Positions 11,380-23,199 of a stretch of 64,000 nt of DNA are shown here, piece after piece. The notes under the pieces are model-generated. The model was not told where the DNA came from. It did no database searches and saw only the letters and a list, made by a program, of their open reading frames with translations. Made by a program: the position numbers and the translations under genes. The DNA is taken from assembly GCA_038030265.1 (NCBI GenBank), contig CM075937.1:25710198-25774197 (forward strand), read 5' to 3'. The stretch is from Corythucha ciliata (Eukaryota > Arthropoda > Insecta > Hemiptera > Tingidae). Position 1 is the stretch's first letter, and each line of letters opens with the position of its first letter.

Positions 11380-11584
11380 AATTTTTTCTCAACATTTTTT
11401 CCGGGAAGAACTCAAAACAAGTAAATGGTAGGTACTTCATTTAAAGGTTAATTTCTTTATTTAAGCCTCCCCACGCCATCGAATTCACAGGTGTGACTAT
11501 GGTGGTGCGGTGAGGGGGAGAGTGATCCCGATAATTGTCCGATACAGGGTCGCCTAAACACAGTTGATTAATTAATTGCCAGAC

Positions 11585-14494
11585 TAGTAAATAAAAATGT
11601 CATATAATACCTATAAATTATATGAAGGATGTTTTTTAGGTGGTCTAGTTGCCTCCGTCGGGAAAAGATGATTTTATATCATGAAAATCTCTTTTTAGAA
11701 CGATTTCTTTATTGCCAAAGTTTCGCCTTTTACTAGGCATGATCACGGCTCACTTTCTAAATAGAATTCTGTGTTACTCCAACGTCGTACACTAATACAC
11801 GAACCCACCTGTACAACTTACCCATTATGTAAACATTTTTCGGTTAATATTTTGTCATAAATTTGCTCCCAATTAGTGGAACTCGTCAAATCAAGAAGTC
11901 TAAAATAATAACAAGTTCATAAGGTCTCAATTCTATTCATTAACACAAGAAGTTTTACCTCGACTAGATTGGATTATCACAGCTCTGAATTACGGTTCGA
12001 TAAAAATCGGCTCGCACCTTACGCCGGCCGGTTGGAATATGTACTAAGTCAACCTTCACAATTTCATTTCTGTCCACGTTTAAATTTTATGAGTGCCTAA
12101 TTAGTAGTTTTAATTGTTGCGACCGTACTGTGATTATCGTTTAGATTTAAGAATATCCGAACGGAATATGCGTAAGATGTGAGCCGATGGTCTATCTCAA
12201 TTTCGAAATTCTCTCGACCCCTCAATTCTGAGGAGGCTGAGCAGGGAATTTAGGTCCTGGCACGAGAACTGTTTAATACGCTTGATGGCTGCTTTCAAAG
12301 CTGGTCTTGTGACCCAGAATTCAAGCTATATGTACAATTTCTTAACCGCGACCATTGTGGACCACTCGCATAGTACATATAATGAATGAAAGGGGGGATT
12401 TGAAATGTGTCAAGCACGCGAATTCATGGAAATCGATTTCGACTGTCACCCCTCGTAAGAGTTCGTTATTTGCAGCCAACATGTTTTGGCTGCTTACTAT
12501 TATCAATGTATAGCTTTCGAACTTACTGCCCAATTATAGACTGTCCACACTCTGATATACTTTCGCCCGCCATTGAGAATAGTCAAATGAGCTTCCCCTT
12601 TGCCTCTTCTACTGAAAATAGCGCTCTGGGAATAAGTTTATAAACCATTAGTAGGACTAGGACGTTGTTATTCAATAACGATGAAGTGCAGGGCTGTGGG
12701 GTTTAGTCCAGATTTTAACGTTAAACATTTATTCTTGTTTCCCCAACTAATTTTACTGACGTTTATGTCAGAACGTTTTCGACTCCCCGAGTCATCATCA
12801 GTGGAACTGACAACAATCAAGCCTCACACAGTAATAGGTCTGTTCCACCAATAAGGTGTTTGGAACAGACTGTGAACTGAAGTTATAATAACTGGAAGAG
12901 TCTCTGGAAGAGAGGGTTATTCACCTTCACTTTATAAAATGTCCTGAGAAATAAGTAATTTTTTTTGGAAGACACTGTCGCCATGTTATTCCTCCTCTAT
13001 GCATAAATACTCACAACTTAATTATAGTTCTAGGGCATCGATTTGCGTTAAAAATTGAGATAAGTCAGAAAATATCTCTATGCGTCTTTATAAATTAACT
13101 GAAAACGAAACTGGGGCAAAATAATGCATACAGGTGAAACTATACCTACATTTGATTTTTATATTTTTGAAAGAGAAAGTGTGATGTTGGGGAAGAGGGA
13201 AGATGAAATCCAAAGCACTTAAGAATTACTGGCAAAGCCCTTTCCCCTTTCCTCACCATCAATAATGCTCCTGTGACTAGGTCGAATGGGTGGATGAGGA
13301 GGAGTTCAACAAACAAAACAACCGGGGAATGGCCTTCGATATCACGTGACGCGAAACGATTCACCTCAAGATATCAATGTATCGATCCCTTACTTTCCTT
13401 TTGTCGCTTTTCCTCATCCTCAAAATCAGGGGCTACAAGGGCATATGGCAAAAACTGAGGGCAGACTTAAAATCACAATTTGTTAAATGTAAATTGGTGG
13501 TCGGGAGGACGAAATTACAGCCGAATCTGTCCCGAATTCTGCAAAGAAGAGCAACTCATTGCTTTTTTGGTGCGTCTGCGACGTGGTCATTTTGTGCCTT
13601 CTACGCGAATTATCCTACGATATGTTGAACCTACTACAATGGTGAGGATGAGGCACACTTCGGGGGTGGGGCAACCCACACTAACGGCCTTCGTGTTCTT
13701 TTTTGATTTGATGAAATAGACCCCTTTAATCAGTTGCTTGATGAAAACCGTATTTATTTATTTTTTCAATGCAATCGGGTAGAAAAACTTGGGTTCAACT
13801 ATCTTCTGTTGAACCCATCGTGGCCTCCTCGCACATTTATTTTAGCTATATTTAGGTAACAGACTCTCGCGATTTATTAAAAGGGGCTGAGACAAATAAC
13901 TAACATTAGTTAGTATAAGACATTATAGTTATCTGTCCAAATCGAAGGTTATCGCTGGATCATCAAATTAGGAGAAGGCTTGGAAAGAAAAAGTATGACA
14001 CAAAAAAAGGCTGCCGTTCACTCCCTTACATAGTAATGCGACATTCTTCACGTCATTGACATTGAGAAATTTTTCATTGTCATGTTTTTCAAGTTGTTTA
14101 GGTGGACGCTATGTCTTTTTAGGGTTTCAACCAGAAATCCTTATAAGTGGCGTCATCCAAAAAATCAACAATCATGAATTTAAAAAAAAAAAAAACAAAA
14201 AACGTTCGTATTAATATAAAAACCTCTATAACGTCGAGTCACAATGCTATCATTGCAGAGGGTATTAATTAATTATTACCTTTAATTAGCATAAAAACAA
14301 ATCGAAAAATTCACTTTTCCGGATCACATCGAGTGACAGGTTTATTAAAAGGTGTTGCCAAGGGGACTAAGAATATATCCTATTTATGGGTCCAATGGCA
14401 CTAGGACTTTTCGTTTGTCATTTTAAAATGTTCCGAACTGCCTGGAGTTGCCCAAAAATCATTCTTTTGTAATCAAAAACGTCTGAGACCAAAT
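11585..14494. other. unassigned intronic sequence
   Basis: No gene is supported in 2.9 kb. A perfect hairpin (TGGGTTCAAC / GTTGAACCCA, 8-nt loop) lies at 13790-13817. A phrase at 12738-12800 (GTCAGAACG then GAGTCATCATCAGTGG) resembles the end of the Penelope-like fragment near 1636-1655 and may be another remnant. Confidence 0.35.
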
Positions 14495-14577
14495 TAAGCG
14501 CCGGCGCTATTCACCTGTCTTGTTGAAAAACATATGTTCCATCCAGGCGAGGGCGCGGTGGATAGCGCCGGCGCTAA
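14495..14577. mobile_element. short MITE, about 83 bp
   Basis: Inverted ends: TTAAGCGCCGGCGCTATTCACC on the left (split here as TTAAGCGCC + GGCGCTATTCACC) and GGTGGATAGCGCCGGCGCTA on the right. The core AGCGCCGGCGCT is itself palindromic. Only about 40 bp of unrelated sequence separates the arms. Confidence 0.6.
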
Positions 14578-15339
14578 CTTTTAGTGAATAAAGGTCTATC
14601 CACTATAGGCGCCGACTTGAGTTTGTGTTTGGGGGGAGGAAGTTATAAATGAACAGGTAGAGGGTTATCGCTGTGGTGAGGGGAAGGAAAGGGAAGGGCA
14701 AAACAGAAGAAATTATGTAATATGGTTGAATTATCACATTTTTTGTATCAAGTAACTTAAAGGAACAAAAACACAAGGTACAAAATTCACGTATATCAAG
14801 GTATCAAATCACAATGTTTCATAACTACAAATCACAACATACCTATAAAAAAATATGACTAAATCGAGACTATCATGAAAAAAACTCAGAACAATGCCTT
14901 ATTAGTTCGACTGTTTGTGGGTTTATTATTCATGGATGTAGTCAAATCCGGCTTGAAATTACATGAAAATGGACGCCCCACACCCCTACGATCTCAAATC
15001 CTTTGAAAATCCCCATTTTGGACCCGCTTTTGACCCATAAAACCCCAGGGAGTTATTTCACACTGATCAGATGTTAGGACCAACTAGACCCCAAATGGAG
15101 TCTATGTGCGAAAGAACGAGTTTTTTCGAGCAATCCTAGAGCAAGATATGGCCCGGACGGCGGACGGACATTTTTTTATTTATTTCAGATTTGGATTCTA
15201 CGCACTTTGAAACGTAGAACTACAAATTTTGAGGGGGGGTCAGAAACAATTTTTTGAGATACGATTACAAAGACTTATTATTGAGAAATAATAAGTCAAT
15301 AGACGTTATAAGCGTAAATAAAGAAAATATCTAAATCAC
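14578..15339. other. unassigned intronic sequence
   Basis: No gene recognised; AT-rich. It may include the 3' flank of the hAT remnant that begins next. Confidence 0.4.
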
Positions 15340-15643
15340 TTTTAAATGAGAAAGTTGCTCGCCGTAATTCGTTTTTGGCGATGAATTCATTTGCAAGAGA
15401 ATCTAAATTCAAATTGTCAGATTCTTCCAATAACAATTCAATATGGCCAAGTTATTCAACCTGGATTGCAACATTGTTGACCTAAGGTATGTTTTAAGCC
15501 TCCTCAACATGCTAAACGATCTTTCCGCAGTGCATGACGTAATGGGGGTAGTTAGAAATATCTGTAACAATTTTTTTGAATTCGTCCAAGCCTGAAAACA
15601 GTTTGATTGTTTTTCAAAACAATCAAGAACATCTTGGAACGAA

Positions 15644-15687
<44 letters not shown>

Positions 15688-16718
15688 AGAGAGCTATATC
15701 GAGAAACGTATTTCTATGAAGTTCTAGCCTATGTTTATCAAAATCTGATTGGTAAAATTCACAAATTTTGTCAAGAAATTCTCAACATTACTTGAAAGTT
15801 TATTGAATTCGTGACTAAATCTAAAATTTAGACCACAGAGAACAAAGTCGACGCCCTCTTTGAAAATTCTTTCGTAATTTTCATCGACTGAAGACGTATG
15901 ACCTGTGTTTAAAGCATTGTACTCGAATGTGGGATTCGGGGTTCTCTTCCTTTGACACATTCTTGGCTCTTACGAATTGTATTTTTTGCAATCGTTTAAA
16001 ATGTTGCCTAATTTTTCATGGAAATTTTCTCTCAGGTATCCCAAAGTCACTTTTAGGTTATTTACGATCTGCTGTGACTGGTTGAAATGCAACGAATGGT
16101 TTTCAACAGTAAACTTGTTTTCTCAATGTGAGATAAAATCATTTCTGTAATACAAATAAGAACAAAAGTTTCAGATTTTATTATGTTTATAAAATCCCTC
16201 AGCTTTTGTCCCAACTTCGTTCTTTTCATTTAGCGCAAGGTCATTTTAAAAATGTAATTAAACTTCATAATTCCTTTGAATAAAGAGCAAAGACTTACTC
16301 CTCACAGTCCATCTAGTCGGGCAAAAAGGTCGGAGACGAGTAGCAGCCTCGTAAGAGGAAACAGGTTGAGTCGTTTTGGGGAGGCGCGAACAAAATTTAT
16401 CAGGTCTTTAATTAACACAATATTGTTTCTATTTCATCAACTTTAGCCAAGCAGTCTTGATCTACAAGATCTAATCCATGGGCCTTACAGTGGACGTACA
16501 GAACTCTAGGCTCCATTCGCTCAACTTTGGCCTGAAGACCATTATGAACTCAGGAAACATTACTTGCCCATCATAACACTGGCCTCTTAAATCTGAGAAT
16601 TTCAGTTGGAACCGTAGTAAAACATCGGTTAAGACTTTAATTAACGTTTCAGAATCAGTCTTGGAAACTGAGTAAAACCCCATGAACTTAAATTCGTGAA
16701 TTTAAGTTCATCATGTAT
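15340..16718 (-). pseudogene. hAT transposase, C-terminal part (broken)
   Basis: Read on the minus strand from 16683 downward: MGFYSVSKTDSETLIKVL and LSDLRGQCYDG, typical of the hAT catalytic region of the ZMYM/DUF4371 type. Then in another frame a KAHGLDLVDQD stretch, PTRWTVRSKSL near 16290-16320, and, near 15470-15560, TAERSFSMLRRLKTYLR, the hAT C-terminal dimerisation motif. Several frame changes and a T run of about 37 bp (15650-15686) interrupt it. The N-terminal part of the same gene lies at 30360-31226, beyond the Harbinger element that split it. It is non-functional. Confidence 0.75.
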
Positions 16719-17273
16719 AATGGCCGCGTTGCAAAACTTCAGACTTGTTCAGCGCTTAATGAACACTTAGTTTTTTGCCGTTGCAAAACTGTCAATCTAG
16801 TTCAGCGCTGAGTAAGTGTTTAAAACCCAACAAAACACGTGCCGGAGATGTTTCGATATCCTTTTTAATTGCGATGAAACCTTTCTGCCCTCTCTTTTTC
16901 AAACTTGTGATAAGAGTTCAACGATGGTTGACAACAAAATATGTTGTTATTAATGGATGATTCTTGTAAATTGAGTTTATTGTGAGTGATAAATAGCTCT
17001 TTGATGATTCAGCAGCAGTTAACGAGATCAATTACAAATTTTGGAATCTTATTCCATGAAACAATTCCCCCCAATCACCCCTTAACCAATTGCCATGCGC
17101 GAGCCGGTCCCTCTTCCCTTTTATTTTCCGTTATAGCTTCGAGGAAGCCTGTTCAAAGAAAATTGAAGCAGCGTGTAATTCCCTAAATTTTGCATTTCTT
17201 TCCGTGTTACTGATCTTGATCGGCTTACCACCGCTCTGTTCATTCTTTTGGAACAATAATTACTCGTGAAACG

Positions 17274-18336
17274 ATGGAGCCTATTAGTTGTTCAATAAAC
17301 GGCATTCCTCACACGTTCTGGTTTTCGGATTCTGAGGTGCAATTCGCCAACTTGAACGGTAAGTCTCTCCATAAGTTAACAGTACCTGAGTTTTGCTGAG
17401 AAATTACAACGTTGACTTATCTATTGATATGTTTAGATGACAACTTTGTTCGAATTGTACAAAAAGGATTGGAGAATGGGCGTTTTTCTTTAAGTCCTGA
17501 GATGAATTTCGAAAACGAAACCGTTTTGGTCATGAAGAGGGCTACGGAGCCCGAGAAAGAAAGTTTGGCGAACAGCCTTGAGCAGATGACTGAAGGAATC
17601 GAAACAGAACGTGAGCAGTTTCTTTAGTTATACTTTTTTAAGTACCTAATTCGCTTAAATATACATGTTGAACGCAGTTTTTCAAGAGAAAGGCAAGTTC
17701 TGGTCATCGAATTTGACGAGTTTACTGATAGACAAGAGAGCAGATTTCACGGACGCCTTCAATAAGTCAAATCGTCACAGCACCGTGTGGAACAGAATTG
17801 ATGGCAAGATAAATGAAGTAGCCAAGACTCACCTAAGCGGAAATGATTGCTCAGTAAAATTCCGCAATCTTATGAGCTCTTTTCGGGCGAACAAAGACAA
17901 AGCGTCAACTTCTGCCCAGTCACGAGTAAAGTGGGAGTTTTTCGACAAAATGATGACAAATTTCGGGGATTATTTAGCGACGGGCTATCCTCCTTCAACT
18001 ACCCCTTCACCGGCTCTCTCTTCCACACGCCTGTCAACAACACACGGGTCCAAAAAGACTCCACGAAAGAGAAGCAATGCAGCAGAATCCTCTTCCTCTG
18101 AATCATTAATAGACGAAGAACGCAATATTGAAGCACCCCCAGCTAAGAAAAGAACGGATTGGTTCAAAGAGTACTGCATTGAAGAAGCCAAAAAACGCGA
18201 TGAGGCGAATAAGACATTCCTATCTGTTCTGGAGAGACTCGCCAAAGTGGAGGAGAAGCGCCTTGAAATTGAATTGAAAAAAAAACCTTTAGTTTGTTCG
18301 AAACTATTTTTGTTATTAAGAATTCCTTTCATTTAA
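17274..18336 (+). CDS. Myb/SANT-like protein of a PIF/Harbinger element
   Basis: Three exons with consensus splice sites: 17274-17358 (donor GTAAGT), 17437-17610 (donor GTGAGC) and 17678-18336 (acceptor after GCAG). In PIF/Harbinger elements a second protein with a Myb/SANT-like (trihelix) domain assists the transposase in binding the ends. Here the domain starts in exon 3 with FWSSNLTSLLIDKRADF and continues through VWNRIDGKINE and CSVKFRNLMSSF, with the spaced aromatic residues of the fold. A Ser/Thr-rich linker, a basic KKTPRKRS stretch (possible nuclear signal) and a charged coiled-coil-like C-terminus follow. No internal stops, so it may still be intact. It converges on the transposase and the 3' ends overlap by about 20 bp. 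Confidence 0.7.
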
Positions 18337-21300
18337 ATAAATGTCGTCAGTTATTTTGTGTCGCTTGTTGGCCCCAGCAGAAGCCGATTTGGAATCGTCT
18401 CCTGGATAATAATAATCTTCAGTTGTTGGCGTCACCATGTCAATATCATCCACGTCTATTGACGTCTCGTTGAACATCAAGCACATGTTATGCAGAATGC
18501 AGCACGCCGAAACTACAGAAGAGACCCGCTCTAAATATTTTAGGTGCAGAAGCCTATTGAAAAATCTGGGGTAAATCATCACGGAGTGGAAATGATGAAG
18601 GGTGCAATCAATTTCATTCATACATACTTTAACCGCCGAAACCCGCTCATGAGAAAGACCAAAGGCCTGCTCCACGACGACACGATGGCTACTTAAAACT
18701 CTGTTGTACAGTCTACATTTCGGAGACAAAAAACTAATTTCCTTGTATGGAATCATAACATTTGTTAACAAGGGATACGCATTGTCCCCTAACAAATGGT
18801 ACTCCTCCGCAATAAGCGAACCAGGGCTGTTAATAAGTGTCTTCCCGAGGCTACTATTCTTAAACACCCTGGCATCATGGGGAGATCCTGGCCAACCAGT
18901 GAAGATGAACCTCAGTTCTGAATCACAAACAGCCTGAAAAGTGGACCAAGATTAAGACATGGCAAGAAAAAATGAAGTATTCAGGTTCACCGCTCCTTGG
19001 CCTGTGAACTGAGTTGTCGGGAAAATCCCCCTCACGCGTTACATTGGGTAAGATATACAGGGTGGAAGGGGATAAGTGTGACAAAAATTGTTGGGTGATA
19101 GTAGACCTCATTTGCGACCGAAATCACCATGTACACCATGATCGGAAAATCAAAACCCTCCGAGATATGATTTTTCTAACGATTTTTAAGACTTACACAA
19201 TTTTTTTTTACTAACGGCGAGAAACTCGAATTCAATTTGAATTTTTGCAACTTTTGGTGATGGATTCGGTAAGAGCACACTATTTTCTGTCAGGATTAGC
19301 CATTTTCCATAGACGTTAACTATTTTATGTGCCCTTAAATGCGGCTCAAAGTCGTGCAAATCGGTGATTTTATTTTTTCCAAAATAAGTCAGTCCCCGTT
19401 TGTCCACAATAAATCTGAGTGTACGGACAACCATGATTGATAAAAACATCTTCAAAGTGTCCTTTTCAAAAATAGTCATGAGCCTTTTTTTAGTTGTTTG
19501 GTGATTTTTCGTCAGACATGACGATTTGTTAGAAAAAATAATGATTTTTCTCTTCAAAATTGCTTGTTTTGACCTGAAAAATTTGAACAAATTTTGTGAT
19601 TTTAACGTGATAAAAAGCACTAAAACCTTATCCAAAGCTATACGTTGACAAAAAATGTCGCTCCGGTAGCTGGGGGCAGCTGTGTCGGACAGAGTACATT
19701 TCACAAAAAAAGAATGTCGTTAATTTCACTTGATTGGCGATTAATCAAAGATTATCGATATAGCGATTATAGATATTTTTGAAAAAATATCTATAAAAAT
19801 GTAGAGTAACAAAGTGAAATGTTAATTAATGCTGAATAATAGCTAAATAACTAAAAACGTCGAAACTTGTAGTAGTGTAATGCACTTAATCCGACAGCCA
19901 GCTGCCGGAGCGATATTTTTTGATACTTTGGTAGGGGAACACATTGAATTCCACTCCAAGGATTGCTTTCGATGTGGCTTTATACCTTTTTGCATGTTGA
20001 AATCACAAGGATTGATCGAATTTTGCAGGTCAAAAACAAGCGATTATGAAGAGAAAAATCATTATTTTTTCTAAAAAATGGTCATTTCTGACGAAAAATC
20101 TCCAAACAACTAAGAAAACGCTTACGACTATTTTTGAAAAGGACACTTTGAAGATGTTTTTCTGAATCCCGGATTGTCCGTACACGCAGATTTAGTGTGG
20201 ACAAACGTGGACTAACTTTTTTTGAAAAAAAAAAATAAATCCCCGATTTACACGACTTTGAGCCGTATTTGAGGCCATATAAAATAGTTAACGTCTATCG
20301 AAAATGGCTAATCCTGACAGGAAATAGTGTGATCTTTCCGAATCCATCACCAAAAGTTGCAAAAATTTAAATTGAATGCGAGTTTTCCGCAGTTAGTTTA
20401 AAAAAATGAAGTAAGCCTTAAAAATCGTTAGAAAAATCAGACAATGGGATCTTCAACATTCTTCCCTCCCGGTTGCAGAAAATGGTGAAATCTAATTACT
20501 CACATTCACATGAATATAGCCCCGCGACACTATACGGGCTCCCCACCCGTTAGGCCTGGAAGCCAACTCCAAACTCTGTACTAGACTGGACTTCTTAAAG
20601 AGTTCCACCCTTTTTGAACAGTGACTCTTTGTCATATCTCTGGGATTCAAAATGGTATTTGGATAAATCCCTTTTTCTACAACCATATCTAATCATTACC
20701 CTTGTCTCGCTATCTAAACCCTTTTATTCTTTTCACAAGTAAATTATTGTTAAAAACTATGATTCACGCAGAAACATTTCCTTGAGGCCGGTCGTCCACT
20801 GGCAGCGTTTTCGAGCGGCGACACACCGCATGACAACGAGCGTACATCTCACAGGCTCAAATTGAATGTGACGTCGTCCACTGCAGGCTTAGTTGCAGTG
20901 AATTCAATTTATGCCTTTTTGTTTGTACGCCCGTTGTCGCGCTGCTCGAAAACTTTTCCGGCCCCCGGCCCGGACTTTTCCTTCACCGGCCTAATTTTTA
21001 GATTTGTCAATTTCCACCCTGTTACAGTATGACCACTTCATCTCGTCGCATTAAGCGTACCTGCAGATGAATTGACTGGAACATTTTTCTATTCGTGTAG
21101 TCCCCTCTTTTATCTGGTGGTACGCAGACACCAATATGGCATGAATCTATGCATCCAACAATTCCAGGAAACTTCCGAACCCTTAAATTGACAAAGCCCA
21201 CGTTAATCTCACTCATTTCACTGGATTTGGCCATCTATGACAAACAAATTGATATTTTAATGATTTTTTATTTTGGAGGCAGGAGTTATTTGTTTTCTGG

Positions 21301-22211
21301 TTTTTAATTTTTTTTTCTTTTTCAAAAAAAATTAAAAACCAGAAAACAAATTGATATTAAGGAGTTATTGCATAGCCGTCTGACGCTTAACGTTTACGGT
21401 TATGTGACGTCATGATAAGCGTAAAATTCAAATTTTTAGTTTTAAGCGTTTGTCACAAACGTTTAAAGACCAGTATGAGGAGGTGTTTTATTAATTTATT
21501 TGAAGCAATTAAGTGCATCTATGCCCTACTGTGTTCATATTTTAGCGCAACTCTTATTTGCAATAACTCTTTTTCCACCGACTCAAACGGCTACGCTTAT
21601 GGTGACGTCACATAACCGTAAACGTTAAGCGTCAGACGGCTATGCAATAACTCCCTATTATTGTGCAAAATATGATGTAAAAGTAGTGATAATTACTTTA
21701 TAATTTCATCCTATAACAGATTTATAAGTCTGATACACCGCTGTATTATCTTCCAAGCCACTCCTTTCGTATATCCAAAACGGTCGGCAACTCCTCTGAA
21801 ACTTTCGGGATTTGCCAGGTACCATAATGTCATGAGAGCTGAAATTTTGGCGTCTTCTTTTGGTCGACCCGTGCTTTGGAATCTTTCCAGAGGCATAATT
21901 TTGTGAAGTAAAATCTGAAATTTTAAACCTATGTATAGTTGTCCGATTCTTAAGCCAAGGTCACCGAGCAGACCGTCATGAGAGTTAAAGCAAGCAGTAC
22001 TCACTTCAAAAGAGGTTCGTGTGAGCCTGAAATGACTTTGAATTTCAAAAGGTGTGTACAGCCTCAAAGTTCTCAAAAAAATTATTTCGAAATTCCTTAG
22101 TTCGAGGTCCTTATACTTGTTTCGGTAGTAGTACATGTGAAGTTCAAAGTCATCGTTGATAGATTGGAATATCTTCCAGAGAAAACAAAAACGCGCACTA
22201 ATAGTTCCCAT
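18316..22211 (-). CDS. PIF/Harbinger DDE transposase (likely decayed)
   Basis: Minus-strand exons: about 22211-21711, 21232-21061 and 18933-18316. Exon 1 has a helix-turn-helix-like stretch (ESFRGVADRFGYTKGVAWKI). Exon 2 carries the first catalytic Asp in FPGIVGCIDSCHI. Exon 3 begins after a TTTTCAG acceptor and holds the second Asp in FTGWPGSPHDARVF and the Glu in SHRVVVEQAFGL, then ACCILHNMC, the usual C-terminal signature. This is the superfamily DDE nuclease that cuts and rejoins transposon DNA. The exon 2 donor GTACGC is good, but the end of exon 1 has no clear donor and in-frame stops follow. The introns contain a MITE (21361), another MITE (20786) and a foldback (19057). I infer an inactive gene. 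Confidence 0.7.
19057..20440. mobile_element. foldback element, ACAGGGTGG end, nested in Harbinger intron
   Basis: It begins ACAGGGTGG, then GATAAGTGTGAC and CCTCATTTGCGACCGAAA, the same start as the element at 34122. Arms of about 550-600 bp (19140-19690 and 19885-20440) are inverted copies: GCGGCTCAAAGTCGTG near 19345 is answered near 20255, and GCTCCGGTAGCTG near 19660 by CAGCTGCCGGAGC near 19898. The outer right end is lost. The frame at 19186-19704 minus is arm sequence. Confidence 0.7.
20786..20977. mobile_element. Harbinger-type MITE, copy 1 (right end eroded)
   Basis: The left end GGCCGGTCGTCCACTGGCAG continues CGTTTTCGAGCG. The inverted partner CTCGAAAACTTTTCCGGCC closes the element near 20977. 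Its internal sequence, with CGAGCGTACAT and AATTGAATGTGACGTCGTCC, matches the better-preserved copy at 48738-48936 with the centre inverted. Confidence 0.7.
21291..21346. repeat. near-perfect hairpin, ~25-bp arms
   Basis: TTTGTTTTCTGGTTTTTAAT followed by a T run is answered by an A run and ATTAAAAACCAGAAAACAAA. The tetrad CAAATTGATATT occurs on both sides (21246 and 21347), suggesting a duplicated target or a small insertion. Confidence 0.6.
21361..21655. mobile_element. MITE, ~295 bp, 50-bp TIRs, copy 1
   Basis: The left end GGAGTTATTGCATAGCCGTC continues TGACGCTTAACG and GTTATGTGACGTCA. The right end is the exact inverse (TGACGTCACATAACC, then GACGGCTATGCAATAACTCC). It lies between transposase exons 1 and 2. 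A second, inverted and partial copy is at about 50690-50868. Confidence 0.8.
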
Positions 22212-22294
22212 GCCGCGAAAGTACCGCCGAGCGAGCTACGAGAACTGCAAGGTATTGGAAAATAAGCCTTAGATACGATGATTCATGGTCTGCG

Positions 22295-22494
22295 AGTTAT
22301 AGAGCAATAATCCCGTATTTCTATGTAACCCTAGATCCCTGCGAAATGCAGACTCTTCAATTTTGTACTAGAATAAATAGTCTAGGAAAATAGAAAGACA
22401 GTCAGTCGATTGGTGTAACGCGTAGAGATAACTTGTGCGGAAAAATAAAATAAAGTTTTTTAAAAACCATTTTTGTCGTTCGGACCATTTAACT
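22295..22494 (+). repeat. 5' LTR
   Basis: 200 bp from AGTTATAGAGC to CATTTAACT. An AATAAAATAAAG polyadenylation-like stretch lies at 22444-22456. It matches the 3' LTR except at four positions in the first 80 bp. Confidence 0.9.
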
Positions 22495-22512
22495 GGCGCC
22501 CGATTGCAGGAA
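22494..22512 (+). other. primer-binding site, tRNA-Lys-like
   Basis: TGGCGCCCGATTGCAGGA directly follows the LTR. The TGGCGCCCGA start is that of Lys-tRNA-primed retroelements. The last bases deviate, so the exact primer is an inference. Confidence 0.6.
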
Positions 22513-22806
22513 CTGGCTAAAAAGTGTGAGTGAAAATTCGGCAACTTTTTGTGAAAGAAAAGTTAAGACTAGTTATACGGCGTGACCAATTGTCCCACCG
22601 TCTCTCGGAAATTCAAAAAGCATCCTCTTTCGGATCTTTAGTGTGACCAGTTGTCCCACAGTTTTCGGGAACTCTAGTTGAAGTGTGATCGTTCCCACTT
22701 TCGCCGCCTTCACCACCGAAAAAGCCAAAAAGAACAACCATTTTTGGACCTTCACGAGCGACAAAAGAAAACGAAAACAAAACTCTGCACATCTTCAAGT
22801 TATCCA

Positions 22807-22855
<49 letters not shown>

Positions 22856-23199
22856 GAACCATATTGAACTTTCAATTGTGAAAAAAAATCTGTGGTCGAT
22901 TCCCCAGTTTATTCGCAAAGTTCGTTTACGTTACACCTCGGGTTAAAGACTTTGCGTGCGGTGGTCAATTCCCCCGAACCGTCTTCTTTCTCGGCATCGT
23001 CTTCGCAGCATCGACTCTCCCGCTTTAGTAGTTGTAAGTTTGTTTTTCTTTTCTTTTCATTGTTATAGTTTTAAGCTCAAGAAATAAGACTCTAATCTAA
23101 ATAATCATCGAAAAAAATAGTAAGCTATATAAAATATTCATTTTTAAAATTCCTTTTCATTTCAAATAATAAGCCCAAAAAAAAAAAAAAAAAAAAAAA
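22513..23199 (+). other. retroelement leader
   Basis: Untranslated leader between primer site and gag. It contains an A run of 46 bp (about 22808-22853) and another of over 20 A at 23177-23199 immediately before the gag ATG. No ORF of substance. Confidence 0.6.

Larger units (their letters stand above)
10921..11584. mobile_element. inverted-repeat element with nested MITE and tRNA-like sequence
   Basis: The arms (about 10921-11107 and 11369-11584) are inverted copies. CCATTTACTTGTTTTGAGTT at 11069 is answered near 11420, AATTAACCTTTAAATGAA near 11041 by TTCATTTAAAGGTTAATT near 11437, and GGGATCACTC near 10968 by its partner near 11525. Between them sit a MITE (11106-11238) and a tRNA-like sequence (11306-11379), both plausibly later insertions at the loop. 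Confidence 0.7.

Noticed and set aside
19186..19704. 172-codon minus-strand frame
   Set aside because: It lies entirely in one arm of a foldback element; the other arm carries its broken mirror image.
22613..22918. Frames across the A run in the LTR-element leader
   Set aside because: Poly-Lys or poly-Phe artefacts of a homopolymer in untranslated leader.
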